A DNA stretch of 64,000 nucleotides from assembly GCF_009882915.1 (NCBI RefSeq), contig NZ_WTUW01000001.1, forward strand, positions 806,357-870,356. The letters are read 5' to 3'. This document shows, in pieces, positions 27,384 through 36,172 of the stretch. A program made the translations under genes and the position numbers. The stretch comes from Sneathiella litorea (GTDB lineage: Bacteria; Pseudomonadota; Alphaproteobacteria; Sneathiellales; Sneathiellaceae). How positions within the stretch are numbered: the stretch's first letter is position 1; each line of letters begins with the position of its first letter. The notes beneath the pieces are model-generated. The model ran no database searches and had not been told where the DNA came from. It was given only the letters and a program-made list of their open reading frames with translations.

Positions 27384-27629
27384 ATGAAGATTACTGTTGA
27401 TATTGATTGCACACCACAGGAAGCAAGAACTTTTCTCGGTCTACCTGAAGTCGAGAAAATGCAGGAAGTGGTGATGAAGGAACTGCAGGCGAAGATGCTC
27501 GAGAATATCACGAACCTCGATCCGGAAAATATGATGAAAACCTGGCTTCCTGCCGGGATGCAGGGTTTTGACCAGATGCAAAAAATCTTCTGGTCCCAGT
27601 TTAATAAAAATGAAAATGAGGAAAAATAA
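27384..27629 (+). CDS. DUF6489-type small protein
   Basis: An 81-residue protein with the pattern MKITVDIDCTPQEARTFLGLP at the start and WLPAGMQGFDQMQKIFWSQ near the end, which I recognise as an uncharacterised family regularly found before mnmE in alphaproteobacteria (DUF6489). There are no cysteine pairs, signal peptide or membrane helix. ATG at 27384 is preferred to 27366 because it begins the conserved sequence; GAGGAG upstream is somewhat far. It precedes mnmE by 27 bases. Confidence 0.75.
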   Translation: MKITVDIDCTPQEARTFLGLPEVEKMQEVVMKELQAKMLENITNLDPENMMKTWLPAGMQGFDQMQKIFWSQFNKNENEEK

Positions 27630-27656
27630 CCTCACGTCCCTGAATTGGTATCCGTC

Positions 27657-28988
27657 ATGAGTTTCAATGAAACTATCTTTGCGCTAGCGAGTGGCCGTGG
27701 CCGCGCGGGTGTTGCCGTGGTACGTATTTCCGGACCCGGCGCTTTTGATGCACTTGAGAGGATTAGCGCGAAGCCCCTTCCAAAGGCCCGTTCTGCTACC
27801 CTCTGCCAAATTTACCGGTCTTCTGATAAATCTGTTATAGATCAAATACTTAGTATTACTTTTCCGGGCCCAAACAGCTTTACTGGTGAGGATGTGGTGG
27901 AGTTGCATCTTCACGGGAGCCCGGCCATCTTGACCGCGGTATTTGAGGAATTGGTATTGTTGCCGGCCTTTCGTCCTGCTCTTCCGGGGGAGTTTACCCG
28001 CCGCGCATTTGAACATGGCAAGATGGACCTTACGGAAGCGGAAGGGCTCGGGGATCTCGTGAATGCGGAGACTGACGCCCAGGCACGGCAGGCCCTTCGT
28101 CAGATGCAGGGCGAACTTGGCCGTCTTTATGAAGGCTGGCGGTCCTCCCTTGTTTCCTCTCTCGCTCACCTTGAAGCGGATATTGATTTTCCGGACGAAG
28201 ATTTACCAGACGGGGTGGCGAAGGCAATATCACCGAAAATAGCGCATTTGCGCCGTGAAATTGAAGAACATCTCGCCGATGGACATCGCGGTGAGAAAAT
28301 TCGCGATGGTCTTAATGTTGTCATTCTGGGTCAACCGAATGTCGGAAAATCCAGCCTTCTTAATGTGCTTGCCCGGAAAGAGGCAGCCATTGTTTCTGAT
28401 GAGGCGGGAACGACACGGGATATTATAGAGGTTCCAATGGATCTTGCGGGATATCCGGTAACGATTGCTGATACGGCAGGGTTGCGGGATTCCGGTAATA
28501 AAATCGAGCAGGAGGGGGTCCGCCGGGCGCGAGATAGGGCCAAAACGGCAGATATCCGGCTTTTCATGACAACGGCGGAGACACCCGATATTCCTGAGGA
28601 ATTTATAGATCTTGTTGAAGAAAGTGATTTTCGCCTGATTAACAAGACTGACATCCTGGACCAAAAGGTTGAAGATAACCCGGATTCCCGCATTTTCGCC
28701 CTTTCCGTCAAAACCGGGAAGGGTATTGAGGCATTTTTATCCGCATTGGAAGCGGATGTGACTAATCGCCTCGATTTATCTGGTGCGCCGGCACTCACCC
28801 GGATTAGACATCGGCAGGCGTTGGAAGAATGTGTTGCGGCGCTGCAAAGATTTGAGGGAGCTCAAGAATCTGAACTCGCCGCGGAAGACACCAGATTGGC
28901 GGTCCGCGCCTTGGGCCGGATAACGGGTCGCGTAGATGTGGAAGATATTCTTGATGTTATTTTTGGAGACTTTTGCATCGGGAAGTAG
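27657..28988 (+). CDS. mnmE: tRNA-modification GTPase MnmE
   Basis: A 443-residue GTPase that, with MnmG, installs the carboxymethylaminomethyl group on wobble uridine 34 of certain tRNAs. The N-terminal folate-binding domain starts with ETIFALASGRGRAGVAVVRISG; the G domain has GQPNVGKSSLLN (G1), DEAGTTRD (G2), DTAGLRD (G3) and NKTD (G4); the C-terminus is the diagnostic FCIGK. ATG at 27657 is used. Two parS palindromes lie just downstream, before mnmG. Confidence 0.96.
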   Translation: MSFNETIFALASGRGRAGVAVVRISGPGAFDALERISAKPLPKARSATLCQIYRSSDKSVIDQILSITFPGPNSFTGEDVVELHLHGSPAILTAVFEELVLLPAFRPALPGEFTRRAFEHGKMDLTEAEGLGDLVNAETDAQARQALRQMQGELGRLYEGWRSSLVSSLAHLEADIDFPDEDLPDGVAKAISPKIAHLRREIEEHLADGHRGEKIRDGLNVVILGQPNVGKSSLLNVLARKEAAIVSDEAGTTRDIIEVPMDLAGYPVTIADTAGLRDSGNKIEQEGVRRARDRAKTADIRLFMTTAETPDIPEEFIDLVEESDFRLINKTDILDQKVEDNPDSRIFALSVKTGKGIEAFLSALEADVTNRLDLSGAPALTRIRHRQALEECVAALQRFEGAQESELAAEDTRLAVRALGRITGRVDVEDILDVIFGDFCIGK

Positions 28989-29000
28989 GAGGCCGAGCAA

Positions 29001-29016
29001 TGTTTCACGTGAAACA
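29001..29016. promoter_or_regulatory. parS: parS site 1 in the mnmE-mnmG gap
   Basis: Perfect 16-base parS palindrome TGTTTCACGTGAAACA. Symmetry extends to 24 bases (28997-29020). This is the binding site for ParB, encoded 3.4 kb to the right. It begins 13 bases after the mnmE stop codon. Confidence 0.92.
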
Positions 29017-29038
29017 TTGCCAATTATTCAAACTTCGA

Positions 29039-29054
29039 TGTTTCACGTGAAACA
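29039..29054. promoter_or_regulatory. parS: parS site 2 in the mnmE-mnmG gap
   Basis: Second perfect copy of TGTTTCACGTGAAACA, 38 bases from the first (centre to centre) and symmetrical over 18 bases. Together they occupy most of the 147-base non-coding gap before mnmG. Confidence 0.92.
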
Positions 29055-29135
29055 TTTTGAAGATGCTTTCTTTCGCGACTTGTCAAATTTACCGACTCTC
29101 TGTATGTAGGGCGACGGGTTTATAAGGGTTTTGTT

Positions 29136-30998
29136 ATGATCAAATATGATGTGATTGTCATTGGTGGCGGACATGCGGGCTGCGAGGCGGCGGCGGCTTC
29201 CGCACGTCTAGGGGCAACCACACTATTGATTACTCACAAACTGGAAACAATTGGCGAAATGTCCTGTAATCCAGCCATCGGTGGTTTGGGAAAGGGACAT
29301 TTGGTTCGAGAAATAGATGCCCTCGATGGCGTAATGGGCCAGGTCGCGGATGCGGCGGGTATTCAGTTTCGGCTGCTTAACCGCCGAAAAGGGCCCGCAG
29401 TAAGGGGCCCGCGGGCACAATCGGATAGAAAACTCTATCGAGAGGCGATGCAGGCCTCGCTTCAGGAACAGGAAAATCTCGAAATCCGCGCAGCGGCAGT
29501 TGAGGATCTAATCGTTCGTGATGGGGCTGTTTATGGTGTTATAACCGCTGAGGGTGAAGAAATCCTATGCGGAAAGGTTATTTTGACGACCGGTACCTTT
29601 CTTCGTGGTCTTATCCATATGGGGGAGAAGAAGATTCCTGCGGGGCGGATTGGGGATGCCCCCTCTAATGGACTTTCGGTTACATTGGAACGTGCTGGAT
29701 TTGAACTTGGCCGTTTGAAAACAGGCACGCCAGCTCGTTTGGATCGGAATACTATTAATTGGTCTATACTTCAGGAACAGCCGGGGGATGAAATACCTGT
29801 ACCCTTTTCCTTCTTAACCAATCAGATTACTACGCCGCAAATTAATTGCCATATTACGGGGACGACTGAGGAAACACATAGGCTTATTCGGGAAAACCTC
29901 CATCGCGCACCTATGTATTCAGGGCAGATTGAAGGGACGGGGCCGCGCTATTGCCCCTCTATTGAAGATAAAGTCGTTCGATTTTCGGAAAAAACCACCC
30001 ACCAGATATTTTTGGAGCCCGAAGGGTTAGATGACGATACTATTTACCCGAATGGTATTTCCACTTCGCTTCCGGAAGATGTCCAAATGGCTTTTTTGCG
30101 TTCTATTCCGGGACTTGAAAGGGTTGAATGGTTCCGCCCAGGTTATGCCATCGAATATGATTTTATTGATCCGAGAGAATTAAAACCGACGTTTGAAACC
30201 CGTCGTCTGGATAATTTATATCTTGCCGGACAGATTAACGGGACGACGGGGTATGAGGAAGCGGCCGCACAGGGGTTGATGGCTGGCCTTAATGCCGCCC
30301 GAAATGCGGGAGGTGGGGACGATATAGTTCTTGATCGTGCCGATGCATATATTGGTGTAATGATTGATGATCTGGTTACGCGCGGCACAAAAGAACCTTA
30401 CCGGATGTTTACCTCTCGCGCTGAATATCGATTAATTCTCCGGGCGGATAACGCAGATCAACGCTTGACAGGACTTGGTTTAGATATTGGTTGTGTGGGA
30501 ACGGAGCGAGCGACCCGCTTTACTGAAAAAGTTAAGCAGTTGTCTGTGGCTCGGTCTCTATTTAGTGAATTAAACCTTACACCGAATGAAGCCAAACGGC
30601 ATGGCCTTAATGTCAACCAGGACGGTGTACGGCGTACCGCTGCTGATCTACTTGCTTATCCAGACATAGGGCTTAAGGATATTGCGCGCATTTGGCCTCA
30701 AGTCTCTGAGATAAAAGAAGATATTTTGGAGCAATTGGCTATTGACGCGCAATATAGCGGCTATCTGGAACGCCAGAAATCTGATATTCAGGATTTTAGG
30801 AAGGATGAATCGCTGCAACTCCCTTCGGACCTTCAGTTTGAAGATGTTGCCGGATTATCAACGGAAGTTCGCATGAAGCTGATAGAAGTTCGGCCCGCAA
30901 CCCTGGGACAGGCCGCTCGTATATCCGGCGTGACACCGGCCGCCATTACAGCGCTATTGTCTCATGTTAAGCGCGGTGCGCATCGGCGACATGGCTGA
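29136..30998 (+). CDS. mnmG: tRNA uridine-5-carboxymethylaminomethyl modification enzyme MnmG
   Basis: A 620-residue FAD enzyme and partner of MnmE. The dinucleotide fold [19 protein letters not shown] is at the N-terminus; [20 protein letters not shown], the second signature [24 protein letters not shown], and a redox-linked cysteine in [11 protein letters not shown] are present. It starts at ATG 29136 after the two parS sites, and its last codons overlap the rsmG start by eight bases. Codon use is more AT-rich than in the genes around the rho side, without other signs of transfer. Confidence 0.96.
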   Translation: MIKYDVIVIGGGHAGCEAAAASARLGATTLLITHKLETIGEMSCNPAIGGLGKGHLVREIDALDGVMGQVADAAGIQFRLLNRRKGPAVRGPRAQSDRKLYREAMQASLQEQENLEIRAAAVEDLIVRDGAVYGVITAEGEEILCGKVILTTGTFLRGLIHMGEKKIPAGRIGDAPSNGLSVTLERAGFELGRLKTGTPARLDRNTINWSILQEQPGDEIPVPFSFLTNQITTPQINCHITGTTEETHRLIRENLHRAPMYSGQIEGTGPRYCPSIEDKVVRFSEKTTHQIFLEPEGLDDDTIYPNGISTSLPEDVQMAFLRSIPGLERVEWFRPGYAIEYDFIDPRELKPTFETRRLDNLYLAGQINGTTGYEEAAAQGLMAGLNAARNAGGGDDIVLDRADAYIGVMIDDLVTRGTKEPYRMFTSRAEYRLILRADNADQRLTGLGLDIGCVGTERATRFTEKVKQLSVARSLFSELNLTPNEAKRHGLNVNQDGVRRTAADLLAYPDIGLKDIARIWPQVSEIKEDILEQLAIDAQYSGYLERQKSDIQDFRKDESLQLPSDLQFEDVAGLSTEVRMKLIEVRPATLGQAARISGVTPAAITALLSHVKRGAHRRHG

Positions 30999-31647
30999 AC
31001 AGACAACTCCCTTAGGACCAAATGGATTTTTATCGGCGACCAATGTTTCACGTGAAACATTGGCACGGCTGACACTAAGTGCCGATCTTCTCGTTAAATG
31101 GCAAAAAGCGATTAATCTGGTTGGAAAATCCACCCTGCCGGATCTTTGGCGGCGACATATGCTGGATAGTTACCAACTGCTGTCACATACGAGTCGCACA
31201 AAGGGCAAATGGATTGATCTGGGGAGCGGGGCAGGGTTCCCACCACTGGTTCTGGCCATTTGCAGTGAATTCGACGTTCATGCCCTTGAAAGCGATCAAC
31301 GCAAATGCCTTTTCATGACCAATGTTTCACGTGAAACATCGGCAAATCTTTCTGTCCATCGCGGTCGAATTGAGGAAATTGAACCCTTTGCGGCAGATGT
31401 TATTTCGGCACGGGCGCTGGCGCCTCTTGAAAAATTGTTGGACCTCGCAGCGCCATTCGCTCATGAGACGACAGAATTTCTCTTTTTAAAGGGACAAGAT
31501 GTAGATGAGGAATTGACCAATGCCTCTAAATGTTGGATTATGGACGTGGAAAAAGGCTGTAGTTTAACAAGTGAAGACGGTTGCATCTTGAAAATCACGG
31601 GATTGCGCCGCCGTTCTTCGTCAGGAGAGGCAGAGAATCATGAGTAA
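30991..31647 (+). CDS. rsmG: 16S rRNA (guanine527-N7)-methyltransferase RsmG
   Basis: A 218-residue SAM methyltransferase modifying G527 of 16S rRNA. The SAM motif is [16 protein letters not shown] near residue 72, preceded by the [16 protein letters not shown] signature. The hexapeptide NVSRET occurs twice (18-23 and 111-116), each encoded by a perfect parS palindrome. ATG at 30991, overlapping the mnmG stop, is chosen; a frame from 30964 would run through mnmG. Its stop overlaps parA by eight bases. Confidence 0.95.
   Translation: MAEQTTPLGPNGFLSATNVSRETLARLTLSADLLVKWQKAINLVGKSTLPDLWRRHMLDSYQLLSHTSRTKGKWIDLGSGAGFPPLVLAICSEFDVHALESDQRKCLFMTNVSRETSANLSVHRGRIEEIEPFAADVISARALAPLEKLLDLAAPFAHETTEFLFLKGQDVDEELTNASKCWIMDVEKGCSLTSEDGCILKITGLRRRSSSGEAENHE
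31044..31059. promoter_or_regulatory. parS: parS site 3 inside rsmG
   Basis: Perfect TGTTTCACGTGAAACA within rsmG, symmetrical over 24 bases (31040-31063). In the reading frame it encodes NVSRET at residues 18-23. Confidence 0.92.
31323..31338. promoter_or_regulatory. parS: parS site 4 inside rsmG
   Basis: Another perfect TGTTTCACGTGAAACA within rsmG, 279 bases after site 3 and in the same reading phase, encoding NVSRET at residues 111-116, about 300 bases before parA. Confidence 0.92.
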
Positions 31648-32455
31648 GGGTGTTGCAAGTCTTCAGAATCGGACAACGGCGCGTATTCTTGCCATTGCCA
31701 ACCAGAAGGGCGGAGTCGGTAAAACCACGACAACCATCAATTTGGCCACGGCTCTTGCGGCAATCGGGCAAAAAGTCCTGATTATCGATATAGATCCACA
31801 GGGTAATGCCAGTACCGGATTTGGAATTGGCCGCGAAGACCGGGAAAATAACGTTTACGGCGTCCTGATGGGCACAACAACGATTAATGCGGCAATTCAT
31901 AAGACGAATATCCCGCAGCTTCACCTGGTGCCGTCGACCGCTGATCTTTCTGGGGCGGAACTGGAATTGATTGAATTGCCGCGTCGAAGCCATCGTCTTT
32001 ATGATGCGGTGTCTGAAGTGCGCGCCGATTATGATTATATTTTGATTGATTGCCCGCCGTCACTGAACCTGCTCACGCTCAACGCCATGGTGGCCGTTCA
32101 TGCGGTGGTCGTTCCGTTGCAATGCGAGTTTTTCGCCCTTGAAGGACTGAGCATGCTCATCAAAACAATTGAGCGTGTCCGGCAAACCCTTAATCCGGGG
32201 CTCGAAATACAGGGCGTTGTCCTGACCATGTTTGACAAGCGAAACAATCTTTCCCTTCAGGTGGCGCAGGATGTTCGTGATTTTCTCGGCGACAAGGTTT
32301 ACCGTACAGTTATTCCCCGCAATGTGCGGATTTCGGAAGCGCCCAGCCATGGCAAGCCAGTGTTGATCTATGATCATCGTTGCGCCGGTAGCCAGGCCTA
32401 TATCCGCCTTGCCAGTGAAGTGATCCGGCGGGAACGCCATCTCAATGCAGCCTGA
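31640..32455 (+). CDS. parA: Chromosome partitioning ATPase ParA
   Basis: A 271-residue Walker-type ATPase that moves ParB-bound origins. The deviant Walker A motif is NQKGGVGKTTTTINLA (about 19-34), Walker A' is IDIDPQGNASTGFG, and Walker B is ILIDCPPSLNLLT. It lacks the N-terminal helix-turn-helix of plasmid type Ia ParA, which is as expected for a chromosomal Soj/ParA. It overlaps rsmG by eight bases and is followed by parB after 22 bases. Confidence 0.97.
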   Translation: MSKGVASLQNRTTARILAIANQKGGVGKTTTTINLATALAAIGQKVLIIDIDPQGNASTGFGIGREDRENNVYGVLMGTTTINAAIHKTNIPQLHLVPSTADLSGAELELIELPRRSHRLYDAVSEVRADYDYILIDCPPSLNLLTLNAMVAVHAVVVPLQCEFFALEGLSMLIKTIERVRQTLNPGLEIQGVVLTMFDKRNNLSLQVAQDVRDFLGDKVYRTVIPRNVRISEAPSHGKPVLIYDHRCAGSQAYIRLASEVIRRERHLNAA

Positions 32456-32477
32456 CGGGCTGGAATGTGAATAAGTG

Positions 32478-33584
32478 ATGTCTGACGATACCTCTAAAAA
32501 GAAACTGGGGCGGGGATTATCCGCTCTTCTCGGCGATGATTCGGCAACGGACTATGCCGATTTGGACAAGGTGCGCTCAACCAAGGAAGTCCCGGTTGAA
32601 CAGTTACGCGCAAACGAGTATCAGCCTCGGCTTGACTGGGATTTGGAGGCACTGGAAAGTCTCGCCGCTTCCATCGCGGAAAAAGGAGTCTTGCAACCTA
32701 TTCTTGTTAGGCGCAATCCGGGCAGTTATAGCGAATATGAGATTGTTGCGGGTGAACGGCGGTGGCGCGCGGCCCAAAAGGCACAGCTCCATACCGTTCC
32801 GGTCATTATCAAGGAGTTGACCGACGCCGAATCCATGGAAATTGCGCTGATCGAGAATATTCAGCGTGAAGACCTCTCCTCAATAGAGGAAGCAGAAGCC
32901 TATAAGAGGCTGATGGCGGAATTTGATCATACCCAGGAGAGCCTGTCGCAGCATGTCGGCAAGAGCCGGACCCATGTCGCCAATATGATGCGGCTTCTGA
33001 CCTTGCCGGAGTCAGTGCAGACCATGGTTCGGGAAGGGCGTCTGTCTTCCGGTGCGGCGCGGACACTCATTAATCATGAGAATGCCGAAAAACTCGCAAA
33101 AAAGATTGTAGATGAAGGACTTAGTGTTCGTGCAGCGGAAAAACTAGCTAAGGGAAAATCAACTGAACAGCGCGAAGGTGGGGAGAAACCACGGGCCTCC
33201 TCTGCCCGTAAGGTTGAGAAAAGTCCAGATGTGCGCGAGTTGGAAGATGACCTGACAAGAGCTGTCGGTATGGATGTGCTTATTGATCATTTTTCAGATG
33301 GGCGCGGGACAGTTACCATCCATTATGAAAATCTCGATCAGCTTGATGAAGCCTGTCGGCGCCTTACCCGGGAACCGCTCCCGTCACTTAATGAAGAACC
33401 GGCGGAAGACCCAATCGAGGAGGACGATGACCTCAGCGATGAGTTTGAAGCGCTTGATAATGCGCCCGAGGATACGCCGGAAGTGGCAGTTAGCGAAAGC
33501 ACAAAAGAATCTCCGAAAGACGAGCCCAAATATGATTACGATGATGAAATCAAGGATGCTTTGGGCAACGCATTGAAAGAGTAA
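32478..33584 (+). CDS. parB: Chromosome partitioning protein ParB (parS-binding CTPase)
   Basis: A 368-residue ParB. The N-terminal ParA-stimulating stretch KKLGRGLSALLGDD, the CTP-binding GERRWRAAQKA motif and LIENIQREDLSSIEEAEAY, and the parS-reading helix-turn-helix (about 150-175, SLSQHVGKSRTHVANMMRLL) are clear. A C-terminal acidic tail after about residue 300 is longer than usual and rich in Asp/Glu. ATG at 32478 is used; the GTG directly before it is less likely. It converges on the LysR gene with a one-base gap. Confidence 0.96.
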   Translation: MSDDTSKKKLGRGLSALLGDDSATDYADLDKVRSTKEVPVEQLRANEYQPRLDWDLEALESLAASIAEKGVLQPILVRRNPGSYSEYEIVAGERRWRAAQKAQLHTVPVIIKELTDAESMEIALIENIQREDLSSIEEAEAYKRLMAEFDHTQESLSQHVGKSRTHVANMMRLLTLPESVQTMVREGRLSSGAARTLINHENAEKLAKKIVDEGLSVRAAEKLAKGKSTEQREGGEKPRASSARKVEKSPDVRELEDDLTRAVGMDVLIDHFSDGRGTVTIHYENLDQLDEACRRLTREPLPSLNEEPAEDPIEEDDDLSDEFEALDNAPEDTPEVAVSESTKESPKDEPKYDYDDEIKDALGNALKE

Positions 33585-33585
33585 T

Positions 33586-34509
33586 TCAACCTACACTTGA
33601 TAATTTTGCGTCGCTTGTACTATCGGGACGAAGATTCTCCACCAGAAAATCGACAAAAACACGAACTTTAGGGGACAGGTTTCGCCTGTCTGAATAGACT
33701 GCGAAAATATCTGTCGGGTCCTCCTCATACTCTGGGAGGAGGGCGACAAGACGTCCGGCGGCAATATCATTCTCCACCAGGTAGGAAGATAATTGCGCAA
33801 TCCCAAGCCCGGCCAGAGCTGCATGATAGACCGCGTCCGCACTGTTGGAATCAAAATTACCGTTTGCGGTAAAGGTCCAGGTCTCATCTCCGAGATTGAA
33901 GTGCCAATCATTCCAATGGCTTACCGTTGAAACGCGCAAACAATTATGGTTCTTGAGATCCACTGGTTTTTCCGGCCGTCCAAAATGCGCCACATAGGAG
34001 GGCGCGGCACAGAGCAGGCGCTTGCTGCTGGCAATTTTTCGAGCGACCACCGATGTGTCCGTAATCTGTTCCGCAATGCGGATCGCCACGTCGTAATCGG
34101 AATCAGACAGGTCAATCGGCCGATCTGTCACCTCAAAATTGATCTTAAGCATGGGAAAGCGGGCGGTGAATGCAGGAATCAAGGGTAGAAGACGCGCCTT
34201 GCCAAAAGCAACTGTCGTGGCTATCCGCAGATTTCCCTGCGGTCGCCCACTAAAGGATTGCGCAAGTTCCTCCGCGCGGTGCACTTCCGCGGAAATCCGA
34301 GCACAGCGTTCATAAAAGGTCTGTCCCTCCAGCGTCGTGGAAACTTGCCGCGTAGAACGATTTAGCAATCGCACACCAAGTTTATCCTCAAGCTGGCTAA
34401 TCTGTTTGCTCACCGCCGATGGCGTGAGGCCGAGACTACGCGCTGTGGCCGAAAAACTACCGTGATCCACCACATTGGCGTACAAAATCATCTGACTGGC
34501 GATATCCAT
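33586..34509 (-). CDS. LysR-family transcriptional regulator
   Basis: A 307-residue LysR-type regulator. The N-terminal winged helix-turn-helix spans about 1-62 (FSATARSLGLTPSAVSKQISQLEDKLGVRLLNRSTR is its core; the recognition helix is SAVSKQISQLE). The C-terminal half is a substrate-binding-like effector domain. It resembles the large DsdC/PecT-like group with one effector, unidentified. It diverges from the small protein/GNAT pair; the 149-base gap between them has an inverted repeat that could be its operator. Confidence 0.92.
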   Translation of the reverse strand: MDIASQMILYANVVDHGSFSATARSLGLTPSAVSKQISQLEDKLGVRLLNRSTRQVSTTLEGQTFYERCARISAEVHRAEELAQSFSGRPQGNLRIATTVAFGKARLLPLIPAFTARFPMLKINFEVTDRPIDLSDSDYDVAIRIAEQITDTSVVARKIASSKRLLCAAPSYVAHFGRPEKPVDLKNHNCLRVSTVSHWNDWHFNLGDETWTFTANGNFDSNSADAVYHAALAGLGIAQLSSYLVENDIAAGRLVALLPEYEEDPTDIFAVYSDRRNLSPKVRVFVDFLVENLRPDSTSDAKLSSVG

Positions 34510-34600
34510 TGGCGTATATTCTACCTATTCCTCTGAGGCACAGCAGCTATGCCAATATTAGCACTTATCAAATGCCGCGCCGCAACATACGTTATTGCAG

Positions 34601-34621
34601 TGCAGCATACATATGGCTGCA
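34601..34621. promoter_or_regulatory. Possible LysR-type operator
   Basis: An inverted repeat TGCAGC-N9-GCTGCA in the divergent gap, ending 37 bases before the small-protein start codon. Size and T-N11-A-like symmetry suit a LysR-type regulator. The link to the LysR protein next to it is inferred from position only. Confidence 0.45.
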
Positions 34622-34658
34622 GTCCAAGTTTTACGCAAGAGTATAAGAGGAAATTTCG

Positions 34659-34904
34659 ATGAATGAATTGTTTAAAGACAACACAGACGAAAACATCACT
34701 TTTGCGGACATCAAACGCGGCATTCGGGAGGCGAAGCAGCTAAGAAGTGAAGAAGTTCACAGGCTGCTAGGAGTTGCCAACGCATGGGTCCGCAAAGAAT
34801 TAAACGAAATTGGCAAAGGCGTTAAGCATCTTGGCGCCTTGCTGGTTCACAAGCTCGAAACCATGACCGAGCGTCATCAGCAAACACGGGCGCATTATGA
34901 CTAA
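34659..34904 (+). CDS. Small charged protein of unknown function
   Basis: An 81-residue, strongly charged helical protein with no signal peptide or membrane helix. ADIKRGIREAKQLRSEEVHRL and the later VRKELNEIGKGVKHLG look amphipathic. It starts at ATG 34659 with AAGAGG nine bases upstream. Its last eight bases overlap the GNAT gene, so the two are translated together. I do not recognise the family with confidence; it does not look like a ribbon-helix-helix antitoxin. Confidence 0.7.
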   Translation: MNELFKDNTDENITFADIKRGIREAKQLRSEEVHRLLGVANAWVRKELNEIGKGVKHLGALLVHKLETMTERHQQTRAHYD

Positions 34905-35445
34905 CCCGTTGAAATTAAGGAAACAACAGCCCCGGAGCGGCTTTCTTACGCCAATGCTCCGGGAGTTGCGGCCGATTGAACACGGATTGTTGCAGGACCA
35001 TCTGCAGCGCCTGAGTCCAGAGAGCCGTATTCTGCGTTTCGGTTGTCCTGTTTCCAGTGTGTTTATTGAAACTTATTGCCAGAACAAGGGCCGTCCAAAA
35101 CCAATTATTTTTGGTGCCCTTATCGGTGAAACGCTTTGCGGTGTGGTTGAGCTCCGGTTCGGGGAAAATATACCGCAAAATGTCGCAGAGCTGGGAATCA
35201 GTGTTGAAGACGACTGGCAAGATACCGGCATTGGCACAAAACTGATGGAAATTGCCCTTCGGTGTGCCCGGGACAACGGTATAGCGGTGCTGGAGGTAAA
35301 TTTTCTGCCTCATAACACGGCAATGCGGCGCCTAACACAAAAATTTGGCGCGAATTTCTCCTACCAGATGGGCATGACCAAGGCAATTATCGCCTTGCCA
35401 CGCTCGAGTTATGCGGTTGTCGCCGGGTCCAAGCGGCCGCAATAA
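34897..35445 (+). CDS. GNAT-family N-acetyltransferase
   Basis: A 182-residue GNAT enzyme. The acetyl-CoA-binding region is seen in LGISVEDDWQDTGIGTKLMEIALRCARDNG (core DWQDTGIGTKLM near 107-118), followed by a beta-bulge strand IAVLEVNFLPHNTAMRRL. The N-terminal LRPIEHGLLQDHLQRLSPESRILRFG (core LSPESRILRFG) occurs in many alphaproteobacterial GNATs of unknown substrate. It overlaps the small charged gene by eight bases. Confidence 0.85.
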   Translation: MTNPLKLRKQQPRSGFLTPMLRELRPIEHGLLQDHLQRLSPESRILRFGCPVSSVFIETYCQNKGRPKPIIFGALIGETLCGVVELRFGENIPQNVAELGISVEDDWQDTGIGTKLMEIALRCARDNGIAVLEVNFLPHNTAMRRLTQKFGANFSYQMGMTKAIIALPRSSYAVVAGSKRPQ

Positions 35446-35459
35446 CGCGTTTCTGGTGA

Positions 35460-35517
35460 CCCCGTCCGTCACTCAACCTGTCAGTCTATTTTTCGGACCG
35501 ACTTTTGGCGGACGGGG
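35460..35517. repeat. Inverted repeat downstream of the GNAT gene
   Basis: CCCCGTCCG at 35460-35468 and its complement CGGACGGGG at 35509-35517 are 40 bases apart, in the gap between the convergent GNAT and HAD genes. The large loop makes it a weak terminator, but the arms are exact and GC-rich. Confidence 0.4.
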
Positions 35518-35524
35518 TATTATT

Positions 35525-36169
35525 TCAAATATTTAATAACGAAACCAGCTGGCGCATATTTTTGAATATACTTGCGCCGGCGGCGGCAAGGTCGACACCG
35601 TCGTGGTGGGGGGCGAAGCCGTAGCAGGATATGCCGGCCCGTTGTGCCCCGATGGCTCCCAACACACTATCTTCAATCACGACTGCGCGGGACGGTTCAA
35701 CACGGAAGGTTTCGAGCGCTGCAACAAAGAGCGCCGGGTCTGGTTTTGAGGTTTTCAGCGTATGCGCGGAGAATATTGCGCCCATAAATCGCTCTAACAG
35801 GCCGTTCTGTCCCAGGGTAATAGCCATTTTATCCTCGCTCCCGTTAGAGACGACGCAATAGGGCAGGTGGAGGGCATCAAGTCGATCCAGAATTTCATGA
35901 ATACCTTCTGTGGCGGGGACACCTTTCTTCAAGGCGTCGAATTCCTCACCATAAATCTCTTCCATCCAATTTTCTGGCAGAGTTGCCCCGAGCCTCAATG
36001 CCTCTTTCTCCACATTCGCCATGCTCCATCCGGTGAACATCCGCATGCAATCTTCCGTGGACAGTTTAAGGCCGTGCCGGGTGAGATTAGCAGCAAGCAC
36101 AGCGTTGGAGGTGGGTTCCGTATCCACAAGAACCCCGTCACAATCGAAGATAACCAGATCGGGGCGCAT
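35525..36169 (-). CDS. HAD-superfamily phosphatase (subfamily IA)
   Basis: A 214-residue haloacid dehalogenase-like hydrolase. Motif I DLVIFDCDGVLVDTEPTS has the nucleophile Asp9 and Asp11; motif II is CVVSNGSEDKM; motif III is Lys in LKTSKPDPALF; motif IV is VIEDSVLGAIGA. The helical cap between motifs I and II fits phosphoglycolate phosphatase or beta-phosphoglucomutase relatives. Substrate is not evident. It follows holA by three bases. Confidence 0.9.
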   Translation of the reverse strand: MRPDLVIFDCDGVLVDTEPTSNAVLAANLTRHGLKLSTEDCMRMFTGWSMANVEKEALRLGATLPENWMEEIYGEEFDALKKGVPATEGIHEILDRLDALHLPYCVVSNGSEDKMAITLGQNGLLERFMGAIFSAHTLKTSKPDPALFVAALETFRVEPSRAVVIEDSVLGAIGAQRAGISCYGFAPHHDGVDLAAAGASIFKNMRQLVSLLNI

Positions 36170-36172
36170 TGA

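Noticed and set aside
34659-35445. GNAT toxin-antitoxin module
   Set aside because: Gene sizes and overlap fit, but the small protein lacks the ribbon-helix-helix pattern and the GNAT resembles ordinary alphaproteobacterial acetyltransferases.
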